A DNA stretch of 32,533 bases from Bradyrhizobium sp. S69 (GTDB lineage Bacteria; Pseudomonadota; Alphaproteobacteria; Rhizobiales; Xanthobacteraceae), in contig NZ_LMUK01000005.1 in NCBI RefSeq assembly GCF_009766005.1, positions 1-32,533 on the forward strand, read 5' to 3'. A program made the position numbers and the translations under genes. The first letter of the stretch is position 1; every line of letters starts with the position of its first letter. The notes under the pieces were generated by a model that ran no database searches, was not told the origin of the DNA, and was given only the letters and a program-made list of their open reading frames with translations. Below, in pieces: positions 22,741 to 32,238 of this stretch.

Positions 22741-23334
22741 TTACTTGATCTTGTCGTAGGCGGTGGCAAAATCCGTCAACGGCAGTGGAATGTTGATGGT
22801 TTCCTTGTTCAGCGTCTGAAACGACACCTTCATCTGCTTTCCCGCCTTCAGCGCGGCAAGCACATCGGGCGCGATCGACGCGCTGGCGTAGCAGCCGCGG
22901 TTTTCGCAGGTCCGCAGCTCCATCTCGGCGGCCTTGCCGTCGTCGACCTGGAATCTGGCGCCGCCCGGCAGGCTGAACCCAAGCGGCAGCTGCACCAGGA
23001 TCTCCGGCGTATGGGTATCGCTGGGCACGCGAATGTTGACCGAGACGACGGTTTGTCCGGTCTTGCTCAACACGGCGGTCTGTTCCATCGCGCATTCAAG
23101 CGGCGCCTCGCGGCTTGCGCTGGCGCATCGGACGGCCCAGCCGGGCGGGGGTGCTGCGGCGGCGGCGGGTGCTGCCGGCTCGGCGGCCGGCGACGCCGCG
23201 GGCGCCGGTGCGCCTTGGGCGGTGCGCGGCGCGGCCTTGGCTTTGGACGCCGGCGCCTGCTGCGCGTGGCCGAGCCCGATCGACCCGCACGCCATGACGG
23301 CCGCGAGCAAGATATTTTTCGCACGAATTTTCAC
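22741..23334 (-). CDS. Invasion-associated locus B (IalB) family protein
   Basis: A 197-residue exported protein. The start is GTG at 23334 with GGAG 8 nt upstream. The first 25 residues (KIRAKNILLAAVMACGSIGLGHAQQ) form a signal peptide. A proline/alanine-rich linker occupies about 30-63, followed by an IalB-like beta domain with WAVRCAS, ECAMEQ, LPLGFSLPGGARFQVDDGK and LRTCENRGCYASASI. Cysteines in these blocks are probably paired. The family is named from Bartonella, but it is widespread in harmless rhizobia and its role there is unknown. It lies 82 nt after the RND pump gene on the same strand and could be part of that transcript. Confidence 0.85.
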   Translation of the reverse strand: MKIRAKNILLAAVMACGSIGLGHAQQAPASKAKAAPRTAQGAPAPAASPAAEPAAPAAAAAPPPGWAVRCASASREAPLECAMEQTAVLSKTGQTVVSVNIRVPSDTHTPEILVQLPLGFSLPGGARFQVDDGKAAEMELRTCENRGCYASASIAPDVLAALKAGKQMKVSFQTLNKETINIPLPLTDFATAYDKIK

Positions 23335-23416
23335 TGATCCGGCTCCGGCACGAATTTGAGGGCGACGATCTCTCGAGATGAATATGATCGGAACCGTTGG
23401 GACGGTCGAAGTCAAC

Positions 23417-26400
23417 CTACTCGGCGGCCTGCTTGATCGAGCCGTGCGCGTCGGCGTGCGGATCCTGGCCGGCATTGGCCGGCCGTCCCCACCCCGCAAA
23501 CGCGTTCGACAGCCTGTCGAGATAGAGATAGATCACCGGCGTCGTGAACAGCGTCAGCGCCTGGCTGACGATCAGACCGCCGACCATCGCATAACCCAGC
23601 GGCTGACGGATTTCCGAGCCGGTGCCGGTGCCCAGCATTAGCGGCACGCCGCCGAGCATCGCCGCCATCGTCGTCATCATGATCGGGCGGAAGCGGAGCA
23701 GGGCGGCCTTCCGGATCGATTGCTCCGGCGACAGATGCTCGTCGCGCTCGGCCGAGATCGCGAAGTCGACCATCATGATGCCATTCTTCTTGACGATGCC
23801 GATCAAGAGGATGATGCCGATCAGGGCGATCAGGCTGAAGTCGTATCCGAACACCATCAGGATCGCGAGCGCGCCGACGCCGGCCGAAGGCAGCGTCGAC
23901 AGAATCGTGATCGGGTGAATGTAGCTCTCGTAGAGAATGCCGAGGATCAGGTACACGACCACGAGGGCCGCCATGATCAGCAGCGGCACCGTGCCGAGCG
24001 ATTGCTGGAACGCCTGTGCGGTGCCCTGGAAGCTCGAATTCAGCGTGGCGGGGGCGCCGAGTTCGGTCATCGCCTTTTGCACCGCATCGGTCGCTTGCCC
24101 CAGCGCCACGCCCTGCGCGAGGTTGAAGCTGATGGTGATGGCCGGAAACTGGCCCTGATGGCTGATCGAGAGCGGACGGACCGGTACGCTGGTCCAGGTT
24201 GCGAACGTCGCCAAAGGCACCTGTTCTCCGGTCAGCGGCGACTTGACATAGAGCTTGTTGAGGATGTCGAGGTTTTGCTGCAACTCGGGCAGGATTTCCT
24301 CGATGACGTGGTAGCTGTTGAGCTGGGTGAAATATTGCGTGACCTCGCGCTGGCCGAACGCGTCGTACAGCGTATCGTCGATCAACTGGGGCGTGATGCC
24401 GTAGCGCGACGCGGTGTCACGATTGATGTTCAATTGCAGCGTGGTGCCTTCGCTCTGCTGGTCGGTTGCGACGTCGCGCAACACCGACAGCGTCTTCATC
24501 TTGTCTAGGATCTTCGGTGCCCAGGCGTTGAGCTCGCCCAGATCGGCATCCTGAAGCGTGAACTCGAACTGCGTTCGCGTCGGCCGGCCGCCGAGGCGCA
24601 CGTCTTGCGCCGCCTGCATGAACAGCCGCGCGCCCTCGACCTTGTCGAGCTGTGGACGCAGCCGGGCGATGATCTGCTGGGCGCTGGCGGTGCGCTCGTC
24701 GCGCGGCTTCAGCGTGATGAAGACGTTGCCGTTGTTGCCGGCGCGGCCGCTGCCGCCGATCGCCATCGCCACGCTGGCGACATCAGGATCGGCTTGCACG
24801 ATCTTGCCGAGCGCCTCCTGGCGATCCTTCATCGCGGCGAACGAAATGTCCTGCGCGGCTTCCGACGTGGCGGAGATCAGGCCGACGTCCTGCTGCGGGA
24901 AAAAGCCCTTGGGAATGATGACGAACAGATAAACCGACAAGGCCAGCGTCGCGAAGAAAATCAGGAGCGTGGTCCGTCGCCAGCTCATGGCGATATCGAG
25001 AGCGGCCTCGTAGCCGTGGAGCATGGCATCGAACGCCCGCTCGCTCCAGTCGTAGAACTTGCCGTGCTTGGTTTCGCTGTGGGCGCGCAGGAAGCGGGAG
25101 GCCATCATCGGCGTCAGCGACAGCGAAACCACCATCGAGACGAAAATCGTCATGGTCAGGGTCACCGCGAATTCGCGGAACAGGCGCCCGATGATGCCGC
25201 CCATCAACAGCAGTGGGATCAGCACCGCGACCAGCGAGATACTGATCGACACGATGGTGAAGCCGATTTCGCTGGAGCCCTTGAAGGCGGCGGCCAGCGG
25301 CTTCTCGCCTTCCTCGATGTAGCGGGTGATGTTTTCCAGCATCACGATGGCGTCGTCGACCACGAAGCCGACCGCGATCGTCAAGGCCATCAGCGACAGA
25401 TTGTCGAGCGTGTAGCCGAACACCCACATCAGCGCGCAAGCGCCGAGCAACGCCAATGGCACGGTGACGGTCGGAATCACGGTCGCCCAGAAACTGCGCA
25501 GGAATACGAAGATCACCATGACGACGAGCGCAATGGTCAACAGCAGCGTGAACTGCACGTCCGAGACCGCGGCGCGGATGGTCTGGGTGCGGTCGCTGAT
25601 CACCTCGATCTTGATCGCCGGCGGGATCGCGGCGACCAGCCGCGGCAGCAGCGCCTTGATCTTGTCGACGGTGTCGATGACGTTGGCGCCGGGTTGCTTG
25701 TAGACCACCAGGAACACGCCGCGCTTGCCGTTGGCCCAAGCCGCCTGCTTGGCATCTTCCGCCGCGGTGATCGCCTTGCCGATGTCGCGGATCCGCAAGG
25801 GACCGCCATTGCGGTAGGCGATGATGACGTCGTTCCAGTCCTTGGAATCCAGCAACTGGTCGTTGGAGTAGATCGTGTAGGCCGTTTTGACGCCGTCGAT
25901 ATTGCCCTTGGGGCTGTCGACCGTGGTGTTGGTAATGACGGTTCGGACGTCTTCCAGCGACAGGCCCTTGGCCACCAGTTTCGCGGGATCGATCTGGACC
26001 CGGATCGACGGCTTTTGCTGGCCGCCGATCGTCACCTGGGCGACGCCGGAAATCTGACTGATCTGCTGCGCAAGCTGGGCGTCGACCGAGTCGCTGACGG
26101 TGGTGATCGGCAGCGAATCCGAGGTTGCCGACAACAGCAGGATCGGCGAGTCCGCCGGGTTGACCTTGCGATAGGTCGGCGGCGAGGGCAGGGATTTCGG
26201 CAATTGGCCGCTGGCCGCATTGATGGCGCCCTGCACGTCGTTGGCGGCGCCGTCGATGCTGCGGTTGAGGTCGAACTGGATGGTGACGGCCGCGGTTCCC
26301 AGATAGCTGGTCGAGGTCATCTGGGCGATGCCTGGAATCTGCGCGAACTGCCGCTCCAGCGGCTGCGCCACCGAAGAGGCCATGGTTTCCGGACTGCCGC

Positions 26401-26563
26401 CCGGCAATGTCGCCGTGATCTGGATGGTCGGGAAGTCGACCTGGGGCAGCGGCGCGACCGGCAGCAGTGGATAGGCGACGATACCGACGAACAGAATGCC
26501 GGCCATCATCAGCGAAGTGCCGATGGGATAGCGAATAAAGGGTGCCGAAATCCCCTCGCTCAT
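23417..26563 (-). CDS. RND efflux transporter permease (MdtB/MdtC/AcrB type)
   Basis: A 1048-residue inner-membrane proton antiporter, the length normal for the HAE1 multidrug family. It opens with SAPFIRYPIGTSLMMAGILFVGIVAYPLLPVAPLPQVDFP, typical of MdtB/C-like pumps. The proton-relay aspartates are in AVGFVVDDAIVMLENI in transmembrane helix 4, near residue 400. Further family blocks are IPPAIKIEVISDRT, FREFAVTLTMTIFVSMVVSLSLTPMM and GIVKKNGIMMVDFAI. The gene starts in an ATGA overlap with the membrane fusion protein gene. No outer-membrane channel gene is adjacent, so a TolC-like protein encoded elsewhere is presumably used. The substrate is unknown. Confidence 0.93.
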   Translation of the reverse strand: MSEGISAPFIRYPIGTSLMMAGILFVGIVAYPLLPVAPLPQVDFPTIQITATLPGGSPETMASSVAQPLERQFAQIPGIAQMTSTSYLGTAAVTIQFDLNRSIDGAANDVQGAINAASGQLPKSLPSPPTYRKVNPADSPILLLSATSDSLPITTVSDSVDAQLAQQISQISGVAQVTIGGQQKPSIRVQIDPAKLVAKGLSLEDVRTVITNTTVDSPKGNIDGVKTAYTIYSNDQLLDSKDWNDVIIAYRNGGPLRIRDIGKAITAAEDAKQAAWANGKRGVFLVVYKQPGANVIDTVDKIKALLPRLVAAIPPAIKIEVISDRTQTIRAAVSDVQFTLLLTIALVVMVIFVFLRSFWATVIPTVTVPLALLGACALMWVFGYTLDNLSLMALTIAVGFVVDDAIVMLENITRYIEEGEKPLAAAFKGSSEIGFTIVSISISLVAVLIPLLLMGGIIGRLFREFAVTLTMTIFVSMVVSLSLTPMMASRFLRAHSETKHGKFYDWSERAFDAMLHGYEAALDIAMSWRRTTLLIFFATLALSVYLFVIIPKGFFPQQDVGLISATSEAAQDISFAAMKDRQEALGKIVQADPDVASVAMAIGGSGRAGNNGNVFITLKPRDERTASAQQIIARLRPQLDKVEGARLFMQAAQDVRLGGRPTRTQFEFTLQDADLGELNAWAPKILDKMKTLSVLRDVATDQQSEGTTLQLNINRDTASRYGITPQLIDDTLYDAFGQREVTQYFTQLNSYHVIEEILPELQQNLDILNKLYVKSPLTGEQVPLATFATWTSVPVRPLSISHQGQFPAITISFNLAQGVALGQATDAVQKAMTELGAPATLNSSFQGTAQAFQQSLGTVPLLIMAALVVVYLILGILYESYIHPITILSTLPSAGVGALAILMVFGYDFSLIALIGIILLIGIVKKNGIMMVDFAISAERDEHLSPEQSIRKAALLRFRPIMMTTMAAMLGGVPLMLGTGTGSEIRQPLGYAMVGGLIVSQALTLFTTPVIYLYLDRLSNAFAGWGRPANAGQDPHADAHGSIKQAAE

Positions 26564-27723
26564 TCCGATTTAACCTTGGGTTGGGCCGGATCCGAACTCG
26601 CCACCGCCGAACTGACGAGGGTGCCGGGTGAGACCTTGTACTGGCCCGTGGTGATCACGCGCTGTCCGGGTGACAATCCTTCATCGACCACCGAGCGTCC
26701 GTCGATCGATTGGGTGACCTTGACCTTGTTCAGTACCGCTTTGCTGTTCTCATCGACCGTATAGGCATAAAGGCCGCTGGTGCTGTGCTGTATCGCCCCG
26801 TCCGGAACAACCGTCGCACCCTTCAGCGTATTGACCAGAAGCCGGGTCGACACCGACTGACCCGGCCACAGAGCGTGGTCCTTGTTATCGAACACCGCCT
26901 TGAGGCGGATGGTTCCGCTGGTCGTATCGACTTGATTGTTGACCACCGAGAGCTTTCCCTCGGCCAACGGCTTCTTGCCATCGGTCGTGATCGCGATGAC
27001 CTTGAGCGGCGCCACCGCCTGGGCCTCGTTTATATACGGCAACTGCTCTTCCGGCGCGGTAAAAATGACGGCAATCGGCTCCACCTGGGCGACCGTCACG
27101 ATGCCGGTCAGGCTCGAGGCGTTGACGATGTTGCCGATGTCGACCTGGCGCAGGCCGACGACGCCCGGGATCGGCGACTGGATCGCGGTATAATCGAGCT
27201 GGGTCTGGGCGTTGGCGATCGCCGCCGTATCGGCCTCGATCTGCGCGGTCAACTGCAGCACCGACGAATGCTGGGTATCGAGCTGCTGCTTGGTGGCGAA
27301 CTCGCCGAGCTTGATGAAGCGCTGAAGGTCGAGATTGACGTTGGCCAGATTGGCCTCGTCCTGGGACTTCTTGGCCTTGGCCTGGTCGAGCGTCGCCTGA
27401 TAGGGCCGGGGGTCGATCTCGACCAACAGGTCGCCCTGCTTGACGACCTGGCCTTCCTTGAAAGCGATCTTGTCGATCTGGCCGTCAACCCGGCTCCGCA
27501 CCAGCACGGTATTGAAACCCTGGACGGTTCCGAGCCCGGTCAAATATACCGGAAAGTCGGACTTCTCGACCTGGGCCGTGCTGACCTGAACGGCGTTGCG
27601 CACGACCTTTTGCGCGTTGGCCGCCGCTTCCTGCCCGGCCTGGTAGCGGCCCCAGCCATAATAGCCCGCACCGGCAACGGCAGCGATCAGCACAATCCAG
27701 GTAATCGTTCGCGATTTGCTCAT
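26560..27723 (-). CDS. RND efflux membrane fusion protein (MdtA-like)
   Basis: A 387-residue periplasmic adaptor. An N-terminal hydrophobic anchor lies at about 7-25 (ITWIVLIAAVAGAGYYGWG). The lipoyl/hairpin parts follow: VRSRVDGQIDKIAFKEGQVVKQGDLLVEIDPRPYQA at about 75-110, a coiled-coil hairpin at about 110-180, then the second lipoyl half LDYTAIQSPIPGVVGLRQVDIGNIV. The beta-barrel domain and C-terminal VVPDGAIQHSTSGLYAYTV and PGQRVITTGQYKVSPGT segments complete it. It joins the pump to the outer-membrane channel. The promoter region is shared with the divergent MarR gene. Confidence 0.93.
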   Translation of the reverse strand: MSKSRTITWIVLIAAVAGAGYYGWGRYQAGQEAAANAQKVVRNAVQVSTAQVEKSDFPVYLTGLGTVQGFNTVLVRSRVDGQIDKIAFKEGQVVKQGDLLVEIDPRPYQATLDQAKAKKSQDEANLANVNLDLQRFIKLGEFATKQQLDTQHSSVLQLTAQIEADTAAIANAQTQLDYTAIQSPIPGVVGLRQVDIGNIVNASSLTGIVTVAQVEPIAVIFTAPEEQLPYINEAQAVAPLKVIAITTDGKKPLAEGKLSVVNNQVDTTSGTIRLKAVFDNKDHALWPGQSVSTRLLVNTLKGATVVPDGAIQHSTSGLYAYTVDENSKAVLNKVKVTQSIDGRSVVDEGLSPGQRVITTGQYKVSPGTLVSSAVASSDPAQPKVKSE

Positions 27724-27807
27724 GACAGCTCGTAGTGACTGGGGGCGGCGGACCGGTTCAAAATAAAGAGGTTACAGGACTTTAAAACGCTTCCCGGGGA
27801 GTCCAGA

Positions 27808-27835
27808 TATAATACGCGTGCGTATAATGTGTAAA
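27808..27835. promoter_or_regulatory. Candidate MarR operator overlapping the efflux promoter
   Basis: Arms ATACGC (27812-27817) and GCGTAT (27820-27825) form an inverted repeat with a 2-bp centre, extending with mismatches to about 20 bp. On the minus strand TTTACA (27830-27835) and TATTAT (27809-27814) could serve as -35 and -10 of the efflux operon, 15 nt apart, so a bound dimer would cover them. Two TATAAT hexamers on the plus strand (27808-27813 and 27823-27828) may serve the MarR gene. Confidence 0.5.
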
Positions 27836-27925
27836 CGCACTATCATTTGAGAATCCTAAACATTTGTACAGGTTCTGGAAGCGCGAATCCGATGCCGCCG
27901 ACCCCAACATGCTTTCGAGCTTAAC

Positions 27926-28384
27926 ATGACCCAGGGGCTGAAACGCCAGTTGGTTGCCCAACTTGTCGAGAGCTCCCGACTATTGCGCAACTATATCGAT
28001 CATCGTGCCAAGGGCCGCGGCACCACCCGCGCACAATGGATCGTGCTGTTTCGGTTGCGGGAACAAGAAGGCTTGTCGCAAGTCGATCTGGCGGATGTGC
28101 TCGAATTGCAGCCGATATCGCTGGTGCGGTTGCTGGACCGGCTGGTCGAGCACGGCCTTCTCGAGCGGCGGCACGACCCGCGGGACCGGCGCGCCAACCG
28201 GCTGTTTCTCACCGAGGCCGGCCGGCAATTGGTCGATGACCTCGACAGCCTGCGCGATAACATCGCGGCAAATGTGCTGCGGGACATTCCGACCGCGTCG
28301 CTACAGACCAGTCTTGAGACGCTGCTCGACATCAAGGAGCGGATCAAAGGCCTCGTCGAACCCGGCAGCGTCGCCGCTAAATAG
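27926..28384 (+). CDS. MarR-family transcriptional regulator
   Basis: A 152-residue protein with the standard MarR layout: N-terminal helices for dimerisation (residues 1-35), RAQWIVLFRLREQEGLSQVDLADVLELQPISLVRLLDRLVEHGLLERR as the winged helix-turn-helix, and the wing HDPRDRRANRLFLTEAG. The DRR motif of the wing is intact. C-terminal helices finish the dimer. It is divergent from the efflux operon, a common layout for a local repressor relieved by a small-molecule ligand. No strong ribosome site is seen; the 202-nt intergenic space holds the palindrome. Confidence 0.9.
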   Translation: MTQGLKRQLVAQLVESSRLLRNYIDHRAKGRGTTRAQWIVLFRLREQEGLSQVDLADVLELQPISLVRLLDRLVEHGLLERRHDPRDRRANRLFLTEAGRQLVDDLDSLRDNIAANVLRDIPTASLQTSLETLLDIKERIKGLVEPGSVAAK

Positions 28385-28470
28385 CTGGTGTGCGGTTGTC
28401 ACCGCGGCGGCCGTCGTTCATATCACCGCGCGAACGCCGCATTGAAACTTTACCCAGTCGGGAATCCATC

Positions 28471-28710
28471 ATGGATGAATTGAACGGACGCATGATCGCT
28501 TGCCAGATCCTGATCACGGGCCTGATTGCACGCGTCGCCAATGAGCAACGCGATCCCCTGCGATTTCTCACCGATTTTCGCGACGAGATCAGAGCCGTGG
28601 TGAAAGGCGTCAACATCGCCGGCATGGACAATACCGATCGCGTAAGGCTGGTCGCGCAACAGACGGTCGACGAATTGTTTTCGCTGATGAAGCCGCCCAG
28701 CGCCGATTGA
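28471..28710 (+). CDS. Small conserved-looking protein of unknown function, 79 aa
   Basis: I do not recognise a named family. The product is helical: MDELNGRMIACQILITGLIARVANE, then DPLRFLTDFRDEIRAVVKGVNI, then RVRLVAQQTVDELFSLMKP. Nothing suggests export. Upstream, GGGA lies near the ATG at 28471; the frame is open to 28390, but that extension is basic and low in quality. It is 86 nt after the MarR gene on the same strand and could be on the same message. The composition and frame usage look like real code. Confidence 0.6.
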   Translation: MDELNGRMIACQILITGLIARVANEQRDPLRFLTDFRDEIRAVVKGVNIAGMDNTDRVRLVAQQTVDELFSLMKPPSAD

Positions 28711-28765
28711 GGATGCGGTTCGCGAACCGCGAAAACGGCCTTTTTACCGGCTATTTCCGCATCAG

Positions 28766-28825
28766 TTTAGAACGTTTCAAAGCTTAACTTAGAACCATTT
28801 CAAACTACGATTTAGAATCGCTTTT
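28766..28825 (+). promoter_or_regulatory. Three iron-box-like (Irr/ICE-type) repeats upstream of the siderophore receptor
   Basis: TTAGAA occurs at 28767, 28789 and 28812, that is 22 and 23 bp apart, or two helical turns. The first two are each followed by a partly inverted TTTCAAA, giving sites such as TTTAGAACGTTTCAAA. The third reads TTTAGAATCGCTTTTAA. The Irr/ICE motif of Bradyrhizobium and relatives is a palindrome built on TTTAGAA and TTCTAAA halves, so these may be Irr sites controlling the receptor operon. A possible -35 (TTGACC, 28864-28869) lies downstream, but its -10 is poor. Confidence 0.55.
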
Positions 28826-28960
28826 AACTGGACCGATTCAACCAACCTGTTGCCGTAATCGCATTGACCCGATCGTCCTTTGCTCGATATCCAACATGCA
28901 ACTGCTCATCGCAAATGGGGCGCGTGAGCGGATTGAATCTTGGTCAGTGGGGCATCTAAA

Positions 28961-31537
28961 ATGAATACGGCAAAGACGCCGAGTTCGCTGCGTTCGAACG
29001 CGGCTTTGAACTCGATCAGCGAAACCTTCGAGAACTATTCCGGCCGCAAGGTGTCGGCGGTTGCGAGCTTGATGGCGGTCGCCACGTTTTCTGGCGCCGA
29101 AGCGCAGCAATCGAACTCGAACCTGCCGCCGGTAACTGTCGATGCGCCCGTTGCCCGCCCGCGCCCGGCGGTTTCGAAGCCGACGTCGGACCAGATCCGC
29201 GCCCGCAATGCCCTGCGGCGCGCGGCGCGGCGGTCGCAACAAACTGCGGCCGCGCCGGTGCCGTATCCCAACGCCGGTGCGCTGAACGCGGACCGCAACC
29301 CCTATGCGGATGCGGCGGCGCCCTACAAGGTCGATCATCTGCAGGCCTCGGGCAAGTTTCCCGAGCCGCTACTGAATACGCCGAAGACCGTCACGGTCAT
29401 CGACAAGGAAGTGCTGGCGGACGAGAACGCCACGTCATTGAAGCAGGCGGTGCTGAACACCGCCGGCGTGACGCTCGGCACCGGCGAGGGCGGCAACGCC
29501 TTCGGCGATCGGTTCTTCGTTCGCGGCTTCGATACCCGCAACGACATCTTCATCGACGGCGTCCGCGATTCCGGCGTCAGCGTCCGTGAGAATTTCTTTA
29601 CCGAGCAGATCGAGATCCTGCGCGGACCCGGTTCGTCGTTTGCCGGCCGCGGCACGACGGGTGGTGCGATCAACATCGTCACCAAGCAGGCGACCACCGA
29701 CAGGTCGTTCTACAACATGGACACGACGTACGCGAGCGACAACACCAAGCGCGTCACGCTCGACGTTAACCAGGTGATCAGCCCGACATTGGCGATTCGC
29801 GCCGGCGGCCTGTTCCAGGATGCGGGCGTTGAAGGCCGAAGCTTCACCACTGACAATCGCGGTGGCGGCTTTGTGGCGTTGACCTGGAAGCCGGTCGATG
29901 CGGTGAAGGTGACCGCGGACTACGTTCACACCGACATTCACGGACTGCCGGACTTCGGCGTGCCGTACCTCCGAACCGGACCCACCAACGCCCTCGGTCA
30001 ATTTACGACCACCGCCGGCGGCCCGGCCCCGCAGTACGGCGTGAACCGCGACAATTTCTACGGCTTTGTCAACCGAGATTTCTACGAGGTCCATCAGGAC
30101 CTCGCCACCATCAACACCGAGGTAAAGATCACTCCCGACTTGACCTTCAGCGACAAGGTTCGGGGCTCGAAGTCGACGCTGAATTACATCGGCACGATTC
30201 CGGAGTCAGCCAACGTTGTTGGGAACACGGTGACCCTCAACCCGCAGAGCCGGTATCAACCAACCGACGTCGTCGCCAATCAGAGCGAGTTCACGTACAA
30301 GTTCGATACCGGCAACTGGCACCACACCGCGGTGGCCGGCGTCGAGGTCTCGCGCGAAACTTCCAGCATCGATTCATACACGGGTTTGAGTTCGGAACTG
30401 GTTACGGCCGGTACCCCTTTCACCGGTAGCGGGTCGCTGGCCGGCGTGAGCATTACCAATCCGCAATCGACATTCACGCCGTTCTCGACGACGCCCACGC
30501 TCACGGGCAAGCCGACGCAAATCGCGATCGATACCACGAGCGGCTATTTGCTGGATTCCGCCAATTACCGCGATCTGGTGATCCTCAATGGCGGCATCCG
30601 CCTGGACGACTACGGCATCAAAGCCAGCGGTTACGGCACATCGGGCTCGGTCGCGGGTGTATTTGGTTCGCAAGCCGCGCAGTTTGATATGCCGAACTTC
30701 AATCTGGGCCTCACGCTGAAGCCGCTGCCGATTACCAGCATCTATGTGGCCTATGCGACGTCGTCGGACCCGGTGGGCTCCGAGTTCGATGGTACCAGCG
30801 CAGCGTATGGAGGGCTTGCGCCGAACATCAACGGTGGCTCGAACCAGATATTCGGGCCGATGAAGAACACGGCGATCGAGGTTGGCAACAAATGGGAGCT
30901 GTTTGAGCGCCATTTGCTCCTGACCGGCGCGCTGTTCCAAACCAACGTCACCAATGCGCGTGAGTCGGTGAACGTGACCTCAACAGCAAACCAGACGGCA
31001 GCTTGCCCCTATAACACGTCGATAGGGGGCACGCAGCCTTGCATCAGCGCCGGCGCGGCCTATCAGATCCGCGGCATCGATCTCGAAGTGACCGGCAAGA
31101 TCACCGACAAATGGAGCGTGTTCGGCGGTATCGTGCTGATGAAGTCGGAGGTGACGAAGTCGCTGGTTCCCTCGGCCGATCCGGCGCTGTACCCGACCAA
31201 CGTCGGCCTGCCGTTGGCCAACATTGCCAATCAGTCGTTCAGCCTGCTCAGCAAATATCAGATCGACGACCGCTGGGAAGTTGGCGGACAGGCCGTCTAT
31301 CGTTCCGCGATGTATGGCGGCACCTTGCTTGCCGCGAACCAGGGTACGGTGCTGCCGAGCTTCTGGCGCTTCGACAGCTTCGCGGAAGCGAAGATCGACA
31401 AGAACTGGACGGCGAAGCTGTTCGTCAACAACATCTTCAACAAGCTCTATTACACCGCGTTCTATCAAAGTGCAGCGCCGTTCACGCTGGAAGCGCCTGG
31501 CCGCACCGTGGCGGTGGTGCTTTCGGCGAGGTACTGA
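28961..31537 (+). CDS. TonB-dependent siderophore receptor (Fiu/PiuA/FhuE-like)
   Basis: An 858-residue outer-membrane receptor for ferric siderophores, probably catecholate type. The long N-terminus contains an extended signal ([21 protein letters not shown], ending near residue 50). A basic, arginine-rich linker with [15 protein letters not shown] follows. The plug begins near 120 ([22 protein letters not shown]) and has [20 protein letters not shown] and [26 protein letters not shown] 22-strand barrel and a terminal aromatic (ARY) complete it. The ATG at 28961 has GGGG 8 nt upstream; a TTG seven codons earlier is less likely. Downstream is PiuC, a partner commonly found with Fiu/PiuA-type receptors. 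Confidence 0.92.
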   Translation: MNTAKTPSSLRSNAALNSISETFENYSGRKVSAVASLMAVATFSGAEAQQSNSNLPPVTVDAPVARPRPAVSKPTSDQIRARNALRRAARRSQQTAAAPVPYPNAGALNADRNPYADAAAPYKVDHLQASGKFPEPLLNTPKTVTVIDKEVLADENATSLKQAVLNTAGVTLGTGEGGNAFGDRFFVRGFDTRNDIFIDGVRDSGVSVRENFFTEQIEILRGPGSSFAGRGTTGGAINIVTKQATTDRSFYNMDTTYASDNTKRVTLDVNQVISPTLAIRAGGLFQDAGVEGRSFTTDNRGGGFVALTWKPVDAVKVTADYVHTDIHGLPDFGVPYLRTGPTNALGQFTTTAGGPAPQYGVNRDNFYGFVNRDFYEVHQDLATINTEVKITPDLTFSDKVRGSKSTLNYIGTIPESANVVGNTVTLNPQSRYQPTDVVANQSEFTYKFDTGNWHHTAVAGVEVSRETSSIDSYTGLSSELVTAGTPFTGSGSLAGVSITNPQSTFTPFSTTPTLTGKPTQIAIDTTSGYLLDSANYRDLVILNGGIRLDDYGIKASGYGTSGSVAGVFGSQAAQFDMPNFNLGLTLKPLPITSIYVAYATSSDPVGSEFDGTSAAYGGLAPNINGGSNQIFGPMKNTAIEVGNKWELFERHLLLTGALFQTNVTNARESVNVTSTANQTAACPYNTSIGGTQPCISAGAAYQIRGIDLEVTGKITDKWSVFGGIVLMKSEVTKSLVPSADPALYPTNVGLPLANIANQSFSLLSKYQIDDRWEVGGQAVYRSAMYGGTLLAANQGTVLPSFWRFDSFAEAKIDKNWTAKLFVNNIFNKLYYTAFYQSAAPFTLEAPGRTVAVVLSARY

Positions 31538-31548
31538 TTGTCGATGCG

Positions 31549-32238
31549 ATGCTGATCTGTGTCCCGAATGTGCTGAGCAAAAGCGATGTGGCGGATTTCC
31601 GCCGCATCATGGACGAATGTTCATGGGAAGACGGCCGCTCAACCGCCGGGGCACAATCGGCACTGGTGAAAAGCAACGAACAATTGCCGCCGGACAGCGA
31701 GATCGCGCGCAAGCTTGGCAACCGCGTGATCTCGGCGCTCACCGCCAACCCGCGGTTCATTTCAGCGGCGGTCCCGCTGCATATTTTCCCGCCGCTGTTC
31801 AATCGTTATAACGCCGCGGACGGCCACCATTTCGGCATCCATATCGATAACGCCGTGCGAGGCGATCGCCTGACCGGCTTGCGGATCCGGACCGATCTGT
31901 CGGTCACGTTATTTTTATCCGAGCCCGACGAGTATGACGGCGGAGAGCTCGTGGCCGAAGACCTCTACGGATCGCACGAAATCAAGCTGCCGGCCGGCGA
32001 TCTGGTAGTTTATCCTGCGTCTAGTTTGCATATGGTCACCCCGGTCACCCGGGGGACACGGGTTGCGTCTTTTTTCTGGGTGCAGAGCATGGTACGGGAT
32101 GCCCATGCCCGCAGCCTGATTTTCGATCTCGACGTTGCTATTCAGGCTCTGGTGGAGCGTCTTGGGCGCGATGACCCTGAAACGGTCAAATTGACCGGCA
32201 TCTATCACAATCTGATCCGCTACTGGGCCGAAGTATGA
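31549..32238 (+). CDS. Fe(II)/2-oxoglutarate dioxygenase, PiuC/YbiX (PKHD-type hydroxylase) family
   Basis: A 229-residue protein with the PiuC/YbiX signature throughout: [46 protein letters not shown] and [13 protein letters not shown]. The iron ligands are His98, Asp100 and His161 (in SSLHMVTPV), and Arg171 is the likely 2-oxoglutarate contact. The family is tied to catecholate siderophore receptors and iron limitation; its substrate is not established. The ATG at 31549 gives the usual family start, 11 nt after the receptor stop, though its ribosome site is weak. The stop overlaps the next start (ATGA). Confidence 0.92.
   Translation: MLICVPNVLSKSDVADFRRIMDECSWEDGRSTAGAQSALVKSNEQLPPDSEIARKLGNRVISALTANPRFISAAVPLHIFPPLFNRYNAADGHHFGIHIDNAVRGDRLTGLRIRTDLSVTLFLSEPDEYDGGELVAEDLYGSHEIKLPAGDLVVYPASSLHMVTPVTRGTRVASFFWVQSMVRDAHARSLIFDLDVAIQALVERLGRDDPETVKLTGIYHNLIRYWAEV

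Noticed and set aside
24605..26764. A 719-codon open frame on the plus strand
   Set aside because: It lies opposite the RND pump gene. Its product is rich in Asp, Arg, Gly and His repeats typical of antisense frames in high-GC code and matches no family.
28766..28825. Short CRISPR-like array
   Set aside because: The repeat unit is too short and degenerate, spacers are about 16 nt, and the position upstream of an iron gene fits regulatory boxes better.
31039..31548. Upstream extension of the PiuC frame
   Set aside because: This part is an alternate frame within the receptor gene. The family start is at 31549.
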